A stretch of DNA of 64,000 nt from Bog-473 sp963751335 (lineage in GTDB: Bacteria; Actinomycetota; Acidimicrobiia; Acidimicrobiales; RAAP-2): contig CAVVUB010000004.1 in assembly GCA_963751335.1 (NCBI GenBank), positions 1 through 64,000 of the forward strand, given 5' to 3'. Of the stretch, positions 44,712 to 53,929 are shown piece after piece (the stretch's first letter is position 1; every line of letters begins with the position of its first letter). The notes beneath the pieces were generated by a model. That model was not told where the DNA came from and searched no databases. It saw only the letters and a program-made list of their open reading frames with translations. Both the position numbers and the translations under genes were made by a program.

Positions 44712-45998
44712 ATGATCTCGACGGGAAACCAGATCAGGCGGCTGTTGTTCGCCGGAGTGGCCGCGGTTGCGCTCGGTGGCGCCGGGCTGGCCGAAGCTTC
44801 TGCTGCATCTGCCGGCACGCTCCCCACTTTGTACGCGTCGCCGAGCGCCACGCCGAGCGCCGCGGGCACCTCATGTGCGACGGCGAATTTCTCGACGATC
44901 AGCGACGCGGTGGCAAATGCGGCCAGTGGTGACACGGTTGTGGCATGTCCCGGCACTTATGCCGAAGATGTCGTCATCACGATCCCGCTGACACTTGTCG
45001 GCCAGTCCGCCACCATCAACGCCAAGGGGCTGCCGGGCGCCCCGATCGGCGCCATCCTCGGGCAGGCTCCTTACAACGGGATCACCATCGAATCCTCGAA
45101 CGTGACCGTGGAGGGGTTCAAGGTCATGGGCGCAAAGGGCGAGGGGATTCTGGCGGTCAATCCAAACCCGGTCGCAGGTCCGGTGGTAGGGGGAAAACAG
45201 CTCTTCACGGGAACCCCGTTGAGCGGCATCGCGATTGAGAACAACGTGGTCAAGGACAATGACCGAGGCTTCAACAAGGTGAATTCCCCCTATTTCCCCT
45301 GCACGCCGAACGGTGGATCGGATTGCGGCGAAGGCATCCACCTCCTGAGCGTCGAAGACTCATTGGTGCGTGGCAACCACTCCGTCGGAAACGCGGGTGG
45401 GATTCTGCTGACCGACGAGTATGGCCCGAACCACGGCAACGTGGTGCGTCGCAACTACGTGGTCGGGAACACCAAGGACTGTGGCATCACCCTGCCGGGG
45501 CACAATCTGGCACTCGATCCTGCGACGGGTCAGCTGGATCCGACCTTCGGGGGCGTATACGACAATACGATTGTCCACAACGTGGTCAACGAAAACGGAG
45601 TCGAGGGCTTCGGAGCTGGCGTCGGGATTTTCGCTCCGGAGAGCTTCACCGGCTCTTACGATAATACGGTCTCGTACAATCTGATCGAAGGCAACGGCCT
45701 CGCCGGCATATCGGTGCACAGCCACCAGGCGAACGCCTACGTCAACGGCAACGTCTTCACCGACAACACGATCGGCCAGAACAACGTCGATCTGGAAGAT
45801 GGAGCGGACCCGCCCGGCCCGGCTGACAACGAGACGACCGGTATCTTGGTGTGGTCGGATGCCACGGTGTACAACGTGACCATCAAGGGCAATACCATCT
45901 TTGATGACACGTACGGGGTTTGGTACACGCCGAATACCGTGACGCTAAAAGCCAACTCCAACTTGTTCTCCGTGACCACGAAGTTCTTCGCGGCCTGA
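44712..45998 (+). CDS. Secreted right-handed parallel beta-helix protein
   Basis: 428 residues from ATG 44712 with GGCGGAA upstream; the longer frame adds 10 residues without support. The signal peptide is LLFAGVAAVALGGAGLAEASA. A pectate-lyase-like start (FSTISDAVANAASGDTVVACPGTYAEDVVI) leads into parallel beta-helix rungs (ITIESSNVTVEGFKV, IAIENNVVKDNDRGF, ISVHSHQANAYVNGNVFTDN, VTIKGNTIFDDTYGVWY). Such folds bind or cut polysaccharides, but no catalytic Asp cluster is clear. A strong hairpin follows the stop. Confidence 0.85.
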   Translation: MISTGNQIRRLLFAGVAAVALGGAGLAEASAASAGTLPTLYASPSATPSAAGTSCATANFSTISDAVANAASGDTVVACPGTYAEDVVITIPLTLVGQSATINAKGLPGAPIGAILGQAPYNGITIESSNVTVEGFKVMGAKGEGILAVNPNPVAGPVVGGKQLFTGTPLSGIAIENNVVKDNDRGFNKVNSPYFPCTPNGGSDCGEGIHLLSVEDSLVRGNHSVGNAGGILLTDEYGPNHGNVVRRNYVVGNTKDCGITLPGHNLALDPATGQLDPTFGGVYDNTIVHNVVNENGVEGFGAGVGIFAPESFTGSYDNTVSYNLIEGNGLAGISVHSHQANAYVNGNVFTDNTIGQNNVDLEDGADPPGPADNETTGILVWSDATVYNVTIKGNTIFDDTYGVWYTPNTVTLKANSNLFSVTTKFFAA

Positions 45999-46005
45999 CC
46001 GCACC

Positions 46006-46030
46006 CCAGCGAACCGGGTCCCGGCGCTGG
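46006..46030 (+). terminator. GC-rich hairpin after the beta-helix gene
   Basis: CCAGCG-AA-CCGG pairs with CCGG-CGCTGG around a 3-base loop, starting 8 bases after the stop at 45998. There is no clear U tract, which is common for actinobacterial terminators. Confidence 0.5.
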
Positions 46031-46817
46031 CACCAGCTCCCAGCGACCGGGCGCCCACCGCAGCCGGCTTCAGGGTCGCTGCTGCCTCGTTGCTCGCCGA
46101 GGAACCCTGATCCGCCGCCGACGGCGGCCCAAAAACCGAGGGTCTCACGCCACACCATTTGCCGCACAGGGCTGCCGCGCTGCGGTGGGCCGCAGGAGCG
46201 AGTGGCATCGAAGTGCAACCCATTCTTGGCCATGCTGGCATAGAGACTTCCAAGCGCCGTTACGCCGATCCTCTTGACGGGTCTCGGGACTGTGGAGCTG
46301 CCCGAGTGGAGCAGCTCCGTGAGGCTTGCCGGGCAAGCGGAAGACTTCGGTCACTCTCCGTGGCACCATGTGGTGATGAGTGGCAACCATCGGCTCGCGA
46401 GAGGACCGTGGCCATTCCTCGACAACAAGGGCGTTGAGCTTGTGGCCCGCTAATTCGACCAGACTGGTGGGTTCTCGGGCGGTCAACACGAGCGCGGTTC
46501 TCTGGGGGTGGTGACGCTTCAGAGCGCCGGAATACCTTTACCCCAGCTGACCTCTTGTCGGGTGCCTGTGCTCGAGGTCACTGTCCGAGGACGCCTCATC
46601 GCCGGCAGAGATATCTGACGGGTCAACCACGACGTCAATTCACGTGGGGGATCACTCATCGGCACCTCATCATGGCCGCAGGGAAGGAAGTGGCCTCACA
46701 CCAGTTGCGCTGAGAAGTTTGCACCAATAGTCTTTTTGGTGATGGCGGCGGTCGACGGCGGCATCTACAGGATGGATCGGTTTGGCGACCTCGACGAGCA
46801 TCGGGAAAGAGGCGGAA
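46031..46817. other. Gap of about 790 bases with an integrase remnant
   Basis: Apart from a broken tyrosine-recombinase-like sequence near 46145-46330 I see no gene. Composition and lack of ribosome sites suggest decayed or mobile-element-derived DNA. Confidence 0.4.
46145..46330 (+). pseudogene. Tyrosine recombinase (integrase) C-terminal remnant, frameshifted
   Basis: One frame gives SRHTICRTG, like the RHT.. (HxxR) box of tyrosine recombinases. A second frame then gives WAAGASGIEVQPILGHAGIE followed by TSKRRYADPLDG, matching the LLGHxSIxTTxxYxHP box with catalytic Tyr. No N-terminal part is present. It is probably the debris of an integrated element. Confidence 0.4.
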
Positions 46818-47870
46818 ATGACGCTGTGGCGCATGATTTGCACGCTGGGAACGATCGTCATTGCACTGACGGTCGTCGGCAGCGGTTCGGCCTTTGCTGC
46901 CAACGCTCCAACAAGCCCCCTCGCTCAAACGCAATGGCAGGGCGAGATTGCGAATGTTCCTACACCCGGGCACGGCTGCTACCACGCGTCGTATCCTGCG
47001 CTGCAATGGAAGGCCACCGCTTGTTTGGTCGCGCCCAACGTTCCCTTTGCCCCCAACCTGGCAACCCAGGGCGGCCCTGCGATCGTTGGCAACGGCAGCG
47101 ACTACGCGGCGAAGGTCACCGGGACGACCTCCAAGGCAACAGGGACGTTCGCCCGCGTGACGACCGGGATCACTGAAAAGGGCAAAGTAGACAACACGGG
47201 AGTCAATCTGGCGAACGCTTTCTCTCTCCAGCTCAACACCCAGTTTTTCTCCGGCACCCCGGCGTGCTCAGGGGCCGCTGTCCCATCGAGCTGCTTAGGT
47301 TGGCAGCAGTTCGTCTATGCGTTCCACGCCTCAGGTAATACGAACGCTGTGTTCATGCAGTATTGGCTGCTGTTCTATGACACCACGTGCCCGGCCGGCT
47401 GGACCGCATTCGCGTCGGGTGGCCATACGGACTGCTTCACGAACAGCCTCGGGTCGGCGTACGGCTCTCTCCCAGCCAATGCCCTGGGCCAGACGACGTT
47501 CGCGGGACAAGCGGTATCAGGCGGCGACGACACCGTGAGCCTTTCGAGCCCATCGGGCGCTTCGAGCGTCTCCAACGGTGACAGCATGCTCGACCTTTCG
47601 GCGTTCTGGAACGCGACCGAGTGGGGAGTCTTCGGTGACGCTGGCGGAGCCCAAGCGAAATTCGGTACGAATTCGAGACTCGAGCCGGTGACAATGCTGC
47701 ACGGCACCAGTTCGTCCGCCCCGACATGCGTGGCGGAGGGGTTCACGGGTGAGACCAACAACCTCAGCTTCACCAAGACGAAGGCACTCGGATCTGAGTC
47801 TTCGCCCACCATGGCCATCACTGAGACCAACGGAAGCCTCAAGAAGCCCAGTTGCCAGGTGGCGAGCTAG
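46818..47870 (+). CDS. Secreted protein of unknown function
   Basis: 350 residues from ATG 46818. Signal peptide: MICTLGTIVIALTVVGSGSAFAA. The mature protein has six to eight Cys and a beta-rich pattern: GHGCYHASYPALQWKATACL, SCLGWQQFVYAFHASGNTNA, FMQYWLLFYDTTCPAGW and DCFTNSLGSAYGSLPA. The WQQF...FMQYWL(L/I)xY...CPxGW series recurs in secreted actinobacterial proteins of unknown role and may be a lectin-like or jelly-roll fold. No catalytic residues can be named. It stands alone after the integrase remnant. Confidence 0.8.
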   Translation: MTLWRMICTLGTIVIALTVVGSGSAFAANAPTSPLAQTQWQGEIANVPTPGHGCYHASYPALQWKATACLVAPNVPFAPNLATQGGPAIVGNGSDYAAKVTGTTSKATGTFARVTTGITEKGKVDNTGVNLANAFSLQLNTQFFSGTPACSGAAVPSSCLGWQQFVYAFHASGNTNAVFMQYWLLFYDTTCPAGWTAFASGGHTDCFTNSLGSAYGSLPANALGQTTFAGQAVSGGDDTVSLSSPSGASSVSNGDSMLDLSAFWNATEWGVFGDAGGAQAKFGTNSRLEPVTMLHGTSSSAPTCVAEGFTGETNNLSFTKTKALGSESSPTMAITETNGSLKKPSCQVAS

Positions 47871-48303
47871 AGAATCGAGTCGAACCGGACCTCTTTGTCC
47901 GGCTTCCAGATTGCTCTGGGGTCGAGACGGTCCAGGTCTCCCAGTGAGGCGTCGTGGGACTGAGTGAATCTGACGGATGGAGCTGAACTCCTGCTGTGAA
48001 TCGTGATCAAACGGGCATAGTCCGCCAACGGATCTGGTCCTCCAATCGGTGGGAACAGCCCGGAACGCTGTGGCTTTGCCAGCTTCGCCGTGAGGGTCGA
48101 AAACCTCGGTAACGTTCTCGTCCGTCCGGTGCCCGACCGTTGCCGTGGTTCGGCGCTCGACGACGCACAGCGAGCGCCGGCAGGCTTGGCCGTTCAGGAG
48201 TAGTGCCCCGTCCGGAGTCGTCGCTACGGATCTCGTCTGGGTGCAGAACCAAGGAATAATGCGCAACTGCAGCGTCGCTAGACTGCGGCGCGAGAGGTGG
48301 GTC
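47871..48303. other. Intergenic region before the P450 gene
   Basis: About 430 bases. Open minus frames run through but lack ribosome sites and motifs. The P450 promoter should be at the right end; I cannot define it. Confidence 0.4.
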
Positions 48304-49584
48304 ATGAGGATCGACGAGGCATTCGAGTCGTGGGGGTCTTTCAACATCGATAATCCCTTCCCCCTCTTTGCACAGGTGCGCGAATTGGGCGCAGTGCATC
48401 CGGTGACGCTGGCCGATGGGCACGAGGCTTGGCTGGTCGTTCGTTTCGAAGAAGCCATGGCTGCACTCAACGATCCACGCCTCTCGAAGGACATGCACGC
48501 CGCTTTGGCGAGTGGTTCGGAGGTCGTTGCAGAGGGGCTACCGGGTCCGGAGTTCGCCAGGCACATGCTCACCGTTGACCCGCCCGACCACACCCGGCTT
48601 CGCAAGCTCGTCTCCGCCGCGTTTTCTCCGAGGCGCGTCGAGGCCCTACGCCCTCGCGTCCAAATCATCACCGATGATCTGCTCGACGGCATTGCAAGTA
48701 TGGACTCTGATAGGAGTGTCGATCTGGTCTCATCGTTCGCCTTCCCGCTGCCCTTCACGGTCATCTGTGAGCTCCTCGGAGTGCCGGAAGCGGACAGGGA
48801 ACGCCTCGGTCTGGAGTTCATCAAGCTCCTGGTACCCACGACGAACGCGGCCGAGTACGCCGAGGCCAAGAAGGCTTCGGACGAAGTTGTCGCGATGCTG
48901 CGAGATCTCGTCGCCGCGAAGGAGGCGGCGCCCGGTGATGATCTCGTCAGCGCGCTGATCAGCGCCCGAGACGGAGACGAACGGCTCGACAGCCGGGAAC
49001 TGCTGTCGACGATCTTCCAGCTCATGGTCGCGGGTCACGACACCACGGCCAGCCTGATCGGGAACAGCGTGGTCGCGCTCTTCCGCAACCCGGATCAACT
49101 GGGCAAGCTCCAAAACGACCCCGGCAAGATCCCCGCTGCTCTTGAAGAGCTCCTTCGTTTCGATGCACCGGTGCCCCACTCGACCTTTCGCTATGCGGCG
49201 GAGACAATGACCATGGGCGGACACGAGATTCCGGCAGGGGCACAGGTCATCATCTGCATGGCGGCCGCGAACCGTGACCACGGCAGATACGCGAGCGCGG
49301 AGGCACTCGACGTCAATCGTGGTGCGACCCGCCACCTGGCCTTCGGGCATGGCGTGCATCACTGCCTCGGCGCACCTCTGGCTCGGATGGAAGGCCATCT
49401 CGCCCTCGGTTCCTTGCTCCGTCGCTTCCCTCAACTCAGTCCGGCCGCTAGCTGGGAGGACCTTCACTGGGGTCACGGTGACGGCCTGGTACTGCGAGGG
49501 CTTTCCCAGTTGCCCGTCATTCCTGGTCCGGCGCTTCCCAGGGCTGACGCCGGCGGGTCTACCCAAGCGGACGCGCGGCCGTGA
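48304..49584 (+). CDS. Cytochrome P450
   Basis: 426 residues from ATG 48304 with GAGAGG upstream. Landmarks: LTVDPPDHTRLRKLVSAAFSPRRVE (helix C region), oxygen-binding I-helix VAGHDTTASLIGN, K-helix ExxR in LEELLR, and heme-Cys loop FGHGVHHCLGAPLARMEGHL. It is a soluble bacterial class I P450 that needs ferredoxin partners, none of which are in the window. It probably hydroxylates a lipid, terpene or xenobiotic. Its TGA overlaps the GTG of the next gene (GTGA), so the two are coupled. Confidence 0.95.
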   Translation: MRIDEAFESWGSFNIDNPFPLFAQVRELGAVHPVTLADGHEAWLVVRFEEAMAALNDPRLSKDMHAALASGSEVVAEGLPGPEFARHMLTVDPPDHTRLRKLVSAAFSPRRVEALRPRVQIITDDLLDGIASMDSDRSVDLVSSFAFPLPFTVICELLGVPEADRERLGLEFIKLLVPTTNAAEYAEAKKASDEVVAMLRDLVAAKEAAPGDDLVSALISARDGDERLDSRELLSTIFQLMVAGHDTTASLIGNSVVALFRNPDQLGKLQNDPGKIPAALEELLRFDAPVPHSTFRYAAETMTMGGHEIPAGAQVIICMAAANRDHGRYASAEALDVNRGATRHLAFGHGVHHCLGAPLARMEGHLALGSLLRRFPQLSPAASWEDLHWGHGDGLVLRGLSQLPVIPGPALPRADAGGSTQADARP

Positions 49585-51041
49585 CGGACCCGACGATGGC
49601 CAACTCGGATGAGGAGCAGTGGCAAGTGGTCGACGAGGGCTGGGGCCGAAAGGCCGTCGAGTTCGCCACCCTCAGCGAACCGACCAATTGCCGAGAATAC
49701 GTCACCATGCATCACCGCCTGGATGTCGGAGCCGGTGACCGACTGCTCGACGTCGCCTGCGGAGCGGGGCTCGCCGTGGAGTTGGCAACGCTGAGGGGTG
49801 CACGCGGCGCCGGCATCGATGCGTCCCCACGTCTTCTCGCGATTGCCCGGGATCGGAATCCCGAGGCCGACTTGCGGGTCGGGGATATGAACGCGCTGCC
49901 CTGGGACGATGGATCCTTCGATGTCGTCACAAGTTTTCGCGGGATCTGGGGCACAACGCCGAGTGCCGTAGCAGAAGCCCATCGAGTCCTCGCCCCGGGT
50001 GGACGATTGGGACTCACGGTCTGGGGACACATCAAGGTGTCCCCCGGCGCTTGGGTTTTCGCGCCGTTTTCGCTGGCGGCCGAGCCGAAAGTGCAGAATC
50101 AAGCGGCCATGGTTGCACTGGGCCGGCCGGGTGCCGGAGAGGCCCTTCTCTCGGAAATGGGCTTTACGGGAGTCGAGCGGATCGAAGTGCCCTTCGTGTT
50201 CGAGTTCAGTGATCCGGACGGCTACGCCCGCGCACTTGCGTCCACCGGTCCAGCCTTCGAAGCGATCCAGGCGGTCGGAGAGCAGTCATTCCTGGAGTCG
50301 GCAGTCCAGACGGCACGGCAGCGGATGCGTGAGGGGCTGCCTCTGCGTGCGCCCATTGCGCTCGTCGGCTATCTCGCAGTCAAGCCCGCTGAGAACGGTC
50401 TTCGAGGGAAGCACCTTTCGACGCACGTAGCCGGGCAGTCCGTCTCGGGGTTCCTCGCCGCGCCGCCGCAGACGCCGGAGGCACAGCGACTCTTCGAGGA
50501 CGACCTTGAAGGCGGAGGGTATGTGACGAACGTGTCACGCCTATGGGCCAACCTTCCACCCGCGCTGCACGGTCTGTCCGATCTGATGGCAGAGACGACC
50601 AGCGCAGGTTCACTTACGCCTCGCCAGCAGGCCGTGCTCGTGACGGCGACTGCGGCAGCCGTGGGAGACGCCTACTGCTCGATGGCGTGGGGCAAGAGAC
50701 TTGCCGAGGAGGTGAGTCCTGCGGTCGCTGCCGCCGTCATCCACGGAGGCGAAGAGGGTCTCGATGACGGCGACACGGCGCTGGCCCACTGGGCCCGACT
50801 GGTCGCAAGAGACCCCAATGCAATTACGGACGACGACGTCCAGGCGCTCAGGCGAGTCGGCTTTGATGACGTCCAGATCTTCGCAATAACGGCGTTCGTA
50901 GCGCTGCGGTTGGCCTTCGCAACAGTCAATGACGCGCTGGGGGCAGTTCCTGATCGTGCGCTGAGCGACGCTCTCCCCGAGCCGGTTCGCTCGGCGGTCG
51001 CGTTCGGCCGTCTCCCTGATATCGGCCAGGACGAGAGGTAG
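49581..51041 (+). CDS. SAM methyltransferase fused to a carboxymuconolactone decarboxylase/AhpD-like domain
   Basis: 486 residues, GTG start overlapping the P450 stop. Residues ~20-265 are a class I methyltransferase: LLDVACGAGLAVELATLRGA, LRVGDMNALPWDDGSFDVVTSF, VLAPGGRLGLTVWG. Residues ~290-480 are AhpD/CMD-like helices: GSLTPRQQAVLVTATAAAVGDAYCSMAWGKRLAEEV and DVQIFAITAFVALRLAFATVNDALG. The AhpD CxxC is reduced to one Cys (YCSMAWG). The two activities in one chain are unusual. It may modify and then process the product of the linked P450. Confidence 0.85.
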   Translation: MTDPTMANSDEEQWQVVDEGWGRKAVEFATLSEPTNCREYVTMHHRLDVGAGDRLLDVACGAGLAVELATLRGARGAGIDASPRLLAIARDRNPEADLRVGDMNALPWDDGSFDVVTSFRGIWGTTPSAVAEAHRVLAPGGRLGLTVWGHIKVSPGAWVFAPFSLAAEPKVQNQAAMVALGRPGAGEALLSEMGFTGVERIEVPFVFEFSDPDGYARALASTGPAFEAIQAVGEQSFLESAVQTARQRMREGLPLRAPIALVGYLAVKPAENGLRGKHLSTHVAGQSVSGFLAAPPQTPEAQRLFEDDLEGGGYVTNVSRLWANLPPALHGLSDLMAETTSAGSLTPRQQAVLVTATAAAVGDAYCSMAWGKRLAEEVSPAVAAAVIHGGEEGLDDGDTALAHWARLVARDPNAITDDDVQALRRVGFDDVQIFAITAFVALRLAFATVNDALGAVPDRALSDALPEPVRSAVAFGRLPDIGQDER

Positions 51042-51198
51042 TCGACCTTACGAGCGAGTTGCGGGCGAAAGCCAAACTGCACCTTTCCAATGTGTGATGA
51101 GAGGAGTAGCCTCAAGCTCGGTTCCGCACAAGCGGTTCCAAGCCATCTAGTCGTTTTTCGTGCACCTAAAAGGACAAACTGAACAAGGAGCTGATCAG

Positions 51199-51759
51199 AT
51201 GACGGCGACGGATACCCCCGTAAACAACGGCGTGAACGTCGAGGCCCTACTCGGCGCGCGGACAGCCTTGACCGAGGCGCCAGAGGCTGCGAAGTTCCAA
51301 TGGCGGGCCACGTGTGAATGGCAGAACGGGACGCACAGTCGCTCCACGGTCGAGAGTTTTTTTGGACTCGGTGAGGAGCAGAACCACCGCACCACCTATT
51401 CGTTCGATGCCGACCACCCTGAGATCTTTGCGTCCGAGGACAACGGCGCCACGCCTGTCGAATACGTGCTCGTTGCCCTTGCCAGCTGCCTGACAGCCGG
51501 AGTGGCCGCCGTCGCACAGAACCGCGATATTCAGCTCCGCAGTGTCGCAGCGACGATCGAGGGCGGGATGGACGTCCGCGGTATCTTGGGCGCGGACAGC
51601 GATGTCCGTAACGGTTTCAGCGACATCAAAGTGACCTACAAGATCGACGCCGATGCGTCACCCGATGACATCAAGGCACTGATTGCGCAATCTCAGAAGC
51701 GTTCGGCCGTCTACGACATCATCACGAACCCGACGAACGTCAGCGTCGAGGTCAGCTGA
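51199..51759 (+). CDS. OsmC-family protein
   Basis: 186 residues from ATG 51199 with AAGGAG nine bases upstream; an in-frame ATG at 51160 lacks support. OsmC-fold pattern: FQWRATCEWQNGTHSRS, SEDNGATPVEYVLVALASCLTAGVAAVAQNRDIQL with the conserved Cys in ALASCLT, and SDIKVTYKIDADASPDDIKAL. OsmC/Ohr enzymes reduce organic hydroperoxides using two Cys. Here the first Cys of the usual pair is not in its normal place, so activity may differ. It is followed after 36 bases by a flavin monooxygenase gene. Confidence 0.88.
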   Translation: MTATDTPVNNGVNVEALLGARTALTEAPEAAKFQWRATCEWQNGTHSRSTVESFFGLGEEQNHRTTYSFDADHPEIFASEDNGATPVEYVLVALASCLTAGVAAVAQNRDIQLRSVAATIEGGMDVRGILGADSDVRNGFSDIKVTYKIDADASPDDIKALIAQSQKRSAVYDIITNPTNVSVEVS

Positions 51760-51795
51760 AATCTCGGGTGCCACCGATTTAGCAACGGAGATTAG

Positions 51796-53043
51796 GTGCG
51801 CACCACCACAGTCGTAATCGGCGCCGGACACAGCGGGCTTGCTGTGAGTCGCTGTCTCTCCGAACGGTCGATTGACCACATCGTCCTAGAACGGAACGAA
51901 ATCGCCAACGCGTGGCGCCACGAGCGGTGGGACTCACTGCGGTTGCTCACCCCCAATTGGCAATGTCGGCTCCCGGGCCACGCGTACCAGGGGGACGATC
52001 CAGACGGCTACATGAGCGCATCGGGAGTCATCGAGTTCATCACCAAATACGCCAAGTTGATCGCGGCGCCGGTGATGGACGGCACAACCGTCACGTCTGT
52101 GCGCCGCGTCGACGACGGCTACGTAGTGACGACTGACCAGGGCGAGTGGAGTTGCGCCACCGTTGTCCTGGCATCTGGTGCGTTCAACGTTCCTCGCGTG
52201 CCCGCGTGTGCAGCGGCCGTGCCCCCCAGAGTCGCGACGTTGACGCCGATGAGATATCGCAACCCAAATCAACTCCGCGATGGCGCAGTGATGGTCGTCG
52301 GGGCCTCGGCGACCGGAGTGCAGATCGCTGCGGAGATACGCAGCTCGGGGCGTGAGGTCACCCTCGCCGTAGGGGAGCACGTACGTGGCCCGCGTCTGTA
52401 CCGGGGCAGAGACATCCACTGGTGGATGGAAGCGGCGGGCGTGCTCGATGAGCGTTACGACGAAGTGGACGACATCGTCAGAGCACGGCGCGTCCCTTCC
52501 ATGCAGCTTGCGGGCTCGGACGAACGAGCCGACTTCGACCTCAATGCTCTTACGAGCGTCGGCATCAGACTGGTTGGTCGACTTGCCGGCGTCAACGACG
52601 GCCAGGCGCAGTTTTCCGGTTCCTTGCGAAACAAATGTGAGCTGGCCGATCTCAAGCTCGGACGCCTCCTCGACACCATCGACGTCTGGGCCACGGCCAA
52701 TCGCATGGATGACTCAATTCCGCCGCCGCACAGGTTCGAGCCCACAATCGTGGATTCCTCGCCGCGCCTGGGACTCGACCTGAAGGGCGGGGAAATCGAG
52801 ACGATCGTCTGGGCAACGGGCTTTCGACCTGATTACTCCTGGCTCGACGTCCCTGTGGTCGATGAGAAGGGCATGATCCGTCACGATGGAGGCGTCGTCG
52901 AGTCACCGGGCATGTACCTGATCGGTAGCCCGTTCCTTCGGCGGCGCAAGTCGAGCTTCATGGACGGAGCGGGTGTCGATGCGGAAGAGCTGATCGGCGA
53001 ACTGAAGTCGTACCTCGACCGCCACGTAGCTCAGAGTCGGTGA
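51796..53043 (+). CDS. FAD-dependent flavoprotein monooxygenase-like oxidoreductase
   Basis: 415 residues, GTG start. N-terminal FAD motif VVIGAGHSGLAVSRCLSE (GxGxxG), then WRHERWDSLRLLTPNW typical of group B FMOs. A second Rossmann motif, VMVVGASATGVQIAAEI, binds NAD(P)H. The motif ETIVWATGFRPDYSWLDVP (ATGFRPD) and MYLIGSPFLRRRKSSFMDG complete the family. It oxidises an organic or sulfur substrate. It is linked to osmC, hinting at an oxidative or detoxification role; the substrate is unknown. Confidence 0.9.
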   Translation: MRTTTVVIGAGHSGLAVSRCLSERSIDHIVLERNEIANAWRHERWDSLRLLTPNWQCRLPGHAYQGDDPDGYMSASGVIEFITKYAKLIAAPVMDGTTVTSVRRVDDGYVVTTDQGEWSCATVVLASGAFNVPRVPACAAAVPPRVATLTPMRYRNPNQLRDGAVMVVGASATGVQIAAEIRSSGREVTLAVGEHVRGPRLYRGRDIHWWMEAAGVLDERYDEVDDIVRARRVPSMQLAGSDERADFDLNALTSVGIRLVGRLAGVNDGQAQFSGSLRNKCELADLKLGRLLDTIDVWATANRMDDSIPPPHRFEPTIVDSSPRLGLDLKGGEIETIVWATGFRPDYSWLDVPVVDEKGMIRHDGGVVESPGMYLIGSPFLRRRKSSFMDGAGVDAEELIGELKSYLDRHVAQSR

Positions 53044-53185
53044 ACGGGTGCCGATGAGTAGGCCTTCGTTCCGCCTCGAACTGGCGCCCTGTTCTCATGT
53101 ACTCCCAAGTACGAGCGGCTGGGTCAAGGGAGCTCCACCCGGGCTAGAGAACGAAACCCGGCTAACCTGCGGGCACTACTCATAG

Positions 53186-53593
53186 ATGGGAGGTTCTTCC
53201 TTGTCCGAGTTTCCTGCGATCACGCACGTCGCTCTCACGGTGAGCGACCTCGGGCGCAGCCGCCCGTGGTACCAGCGGTTGTTCGGTGCCGATCCGGTCA
53301 TCGATGAGGACACCGGTCCCTTCCATCACGTCGTCTGGCTTATGGGAGGGACGCTCGTCGGTATTCACCAGTTCCCGGACCTCAGGAGCGCAGAGCCGTT
53401 CGACGAGCGTCGTCCAGGTCTGGACCATCTCGCCTTTGCCTGTGCCAACCGGTCGGATCTCGAAGAGTGGGAGCGCCGCCTCAACGAGCTTGGCGTCAGC
53501 AACGGAGGCATCATCGATGCCCCGTATGGATCAGGGTTGTCGTTCCGTGATCCGGACAACATCGCTCTGGAGTTCTTTGCTCCTCCTGAATAG
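53186..53593 (+). CDS. VOC/glyoxalase-family protein
   Basis: 135 residues from ATG 53186. A TTG at 53201 with GGAGG seven bases upstream is the better start and would give 130 residues. The VOC pattern is ITHVALTVSDLGRSRPWYQRLFG with metal His, FHHVVWLMGG, GLDHLAFACANRSDLEEWERRL with the second His, and LSFRDPDNIALEFFAPPE with the Glu ligand. Members include dioxygenases, glyoxalases and epimerases. It follows the FMO gene on the same strand at 142 bases, so co-transcription is not certain. Confidence 0.9.
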   Translation: MGGSSLSEFPAITHVALTVSDLGRSRPWYQRLFGADPVIDEDTGPFHHVVWLMGGTLVGIHQFPDLRSAEPFDERRPGLDHLAFACANRSDLEEWERRLNELGVSNGGIIDAPYGSGLSFRDPDNIALEFFAPPE

Positions 53594-53929
53594 CTGAAGG
53601 AGATCCTCCGCGCGCACAAGTGCCGACGGCGCGAGGACCCGTGCATGTCTGAGCGTGGCCTACGAGTCTTTCCAAGTCTTCGTGCGGGAGGGATCGTGAG
53701 GGAATCAGAGGGATCGAAAACGCCAATGAGCAGTGGAGTGGCGCACCAGGCTTCGTCAAGCCGAGGACCGGGTTCTTCGGCCATTCACGACCCTTAGGGT
53801 TGGTGCTGCGTGAGCGAGCGCTCCTGACCACGGCGAACGGTGTCCATGGGCTCACGAAGGCCTCTTGCGAAGGCCCGGAGGGATGACCATGGGGAGCGAC
53901 ACGGGGTGTGCCTTCGGGCGCTGGCGCGA
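53594..53929. other. Intergenic region between convergent genes
   Basis: About 335 bases between the VOC stop and the amidohydrolase stop. No supported gene, RNA or strong terminator hairpin is seen. Confidence 0.45.

Noticed and set aside
47517..49025. 502-codon open frame on the minus strand
   Set aside because: Antisense to the secreted-protein and P450 genes; Ser/Arg-rich composition typical of a high-GC shadow frame, no ribosome site.
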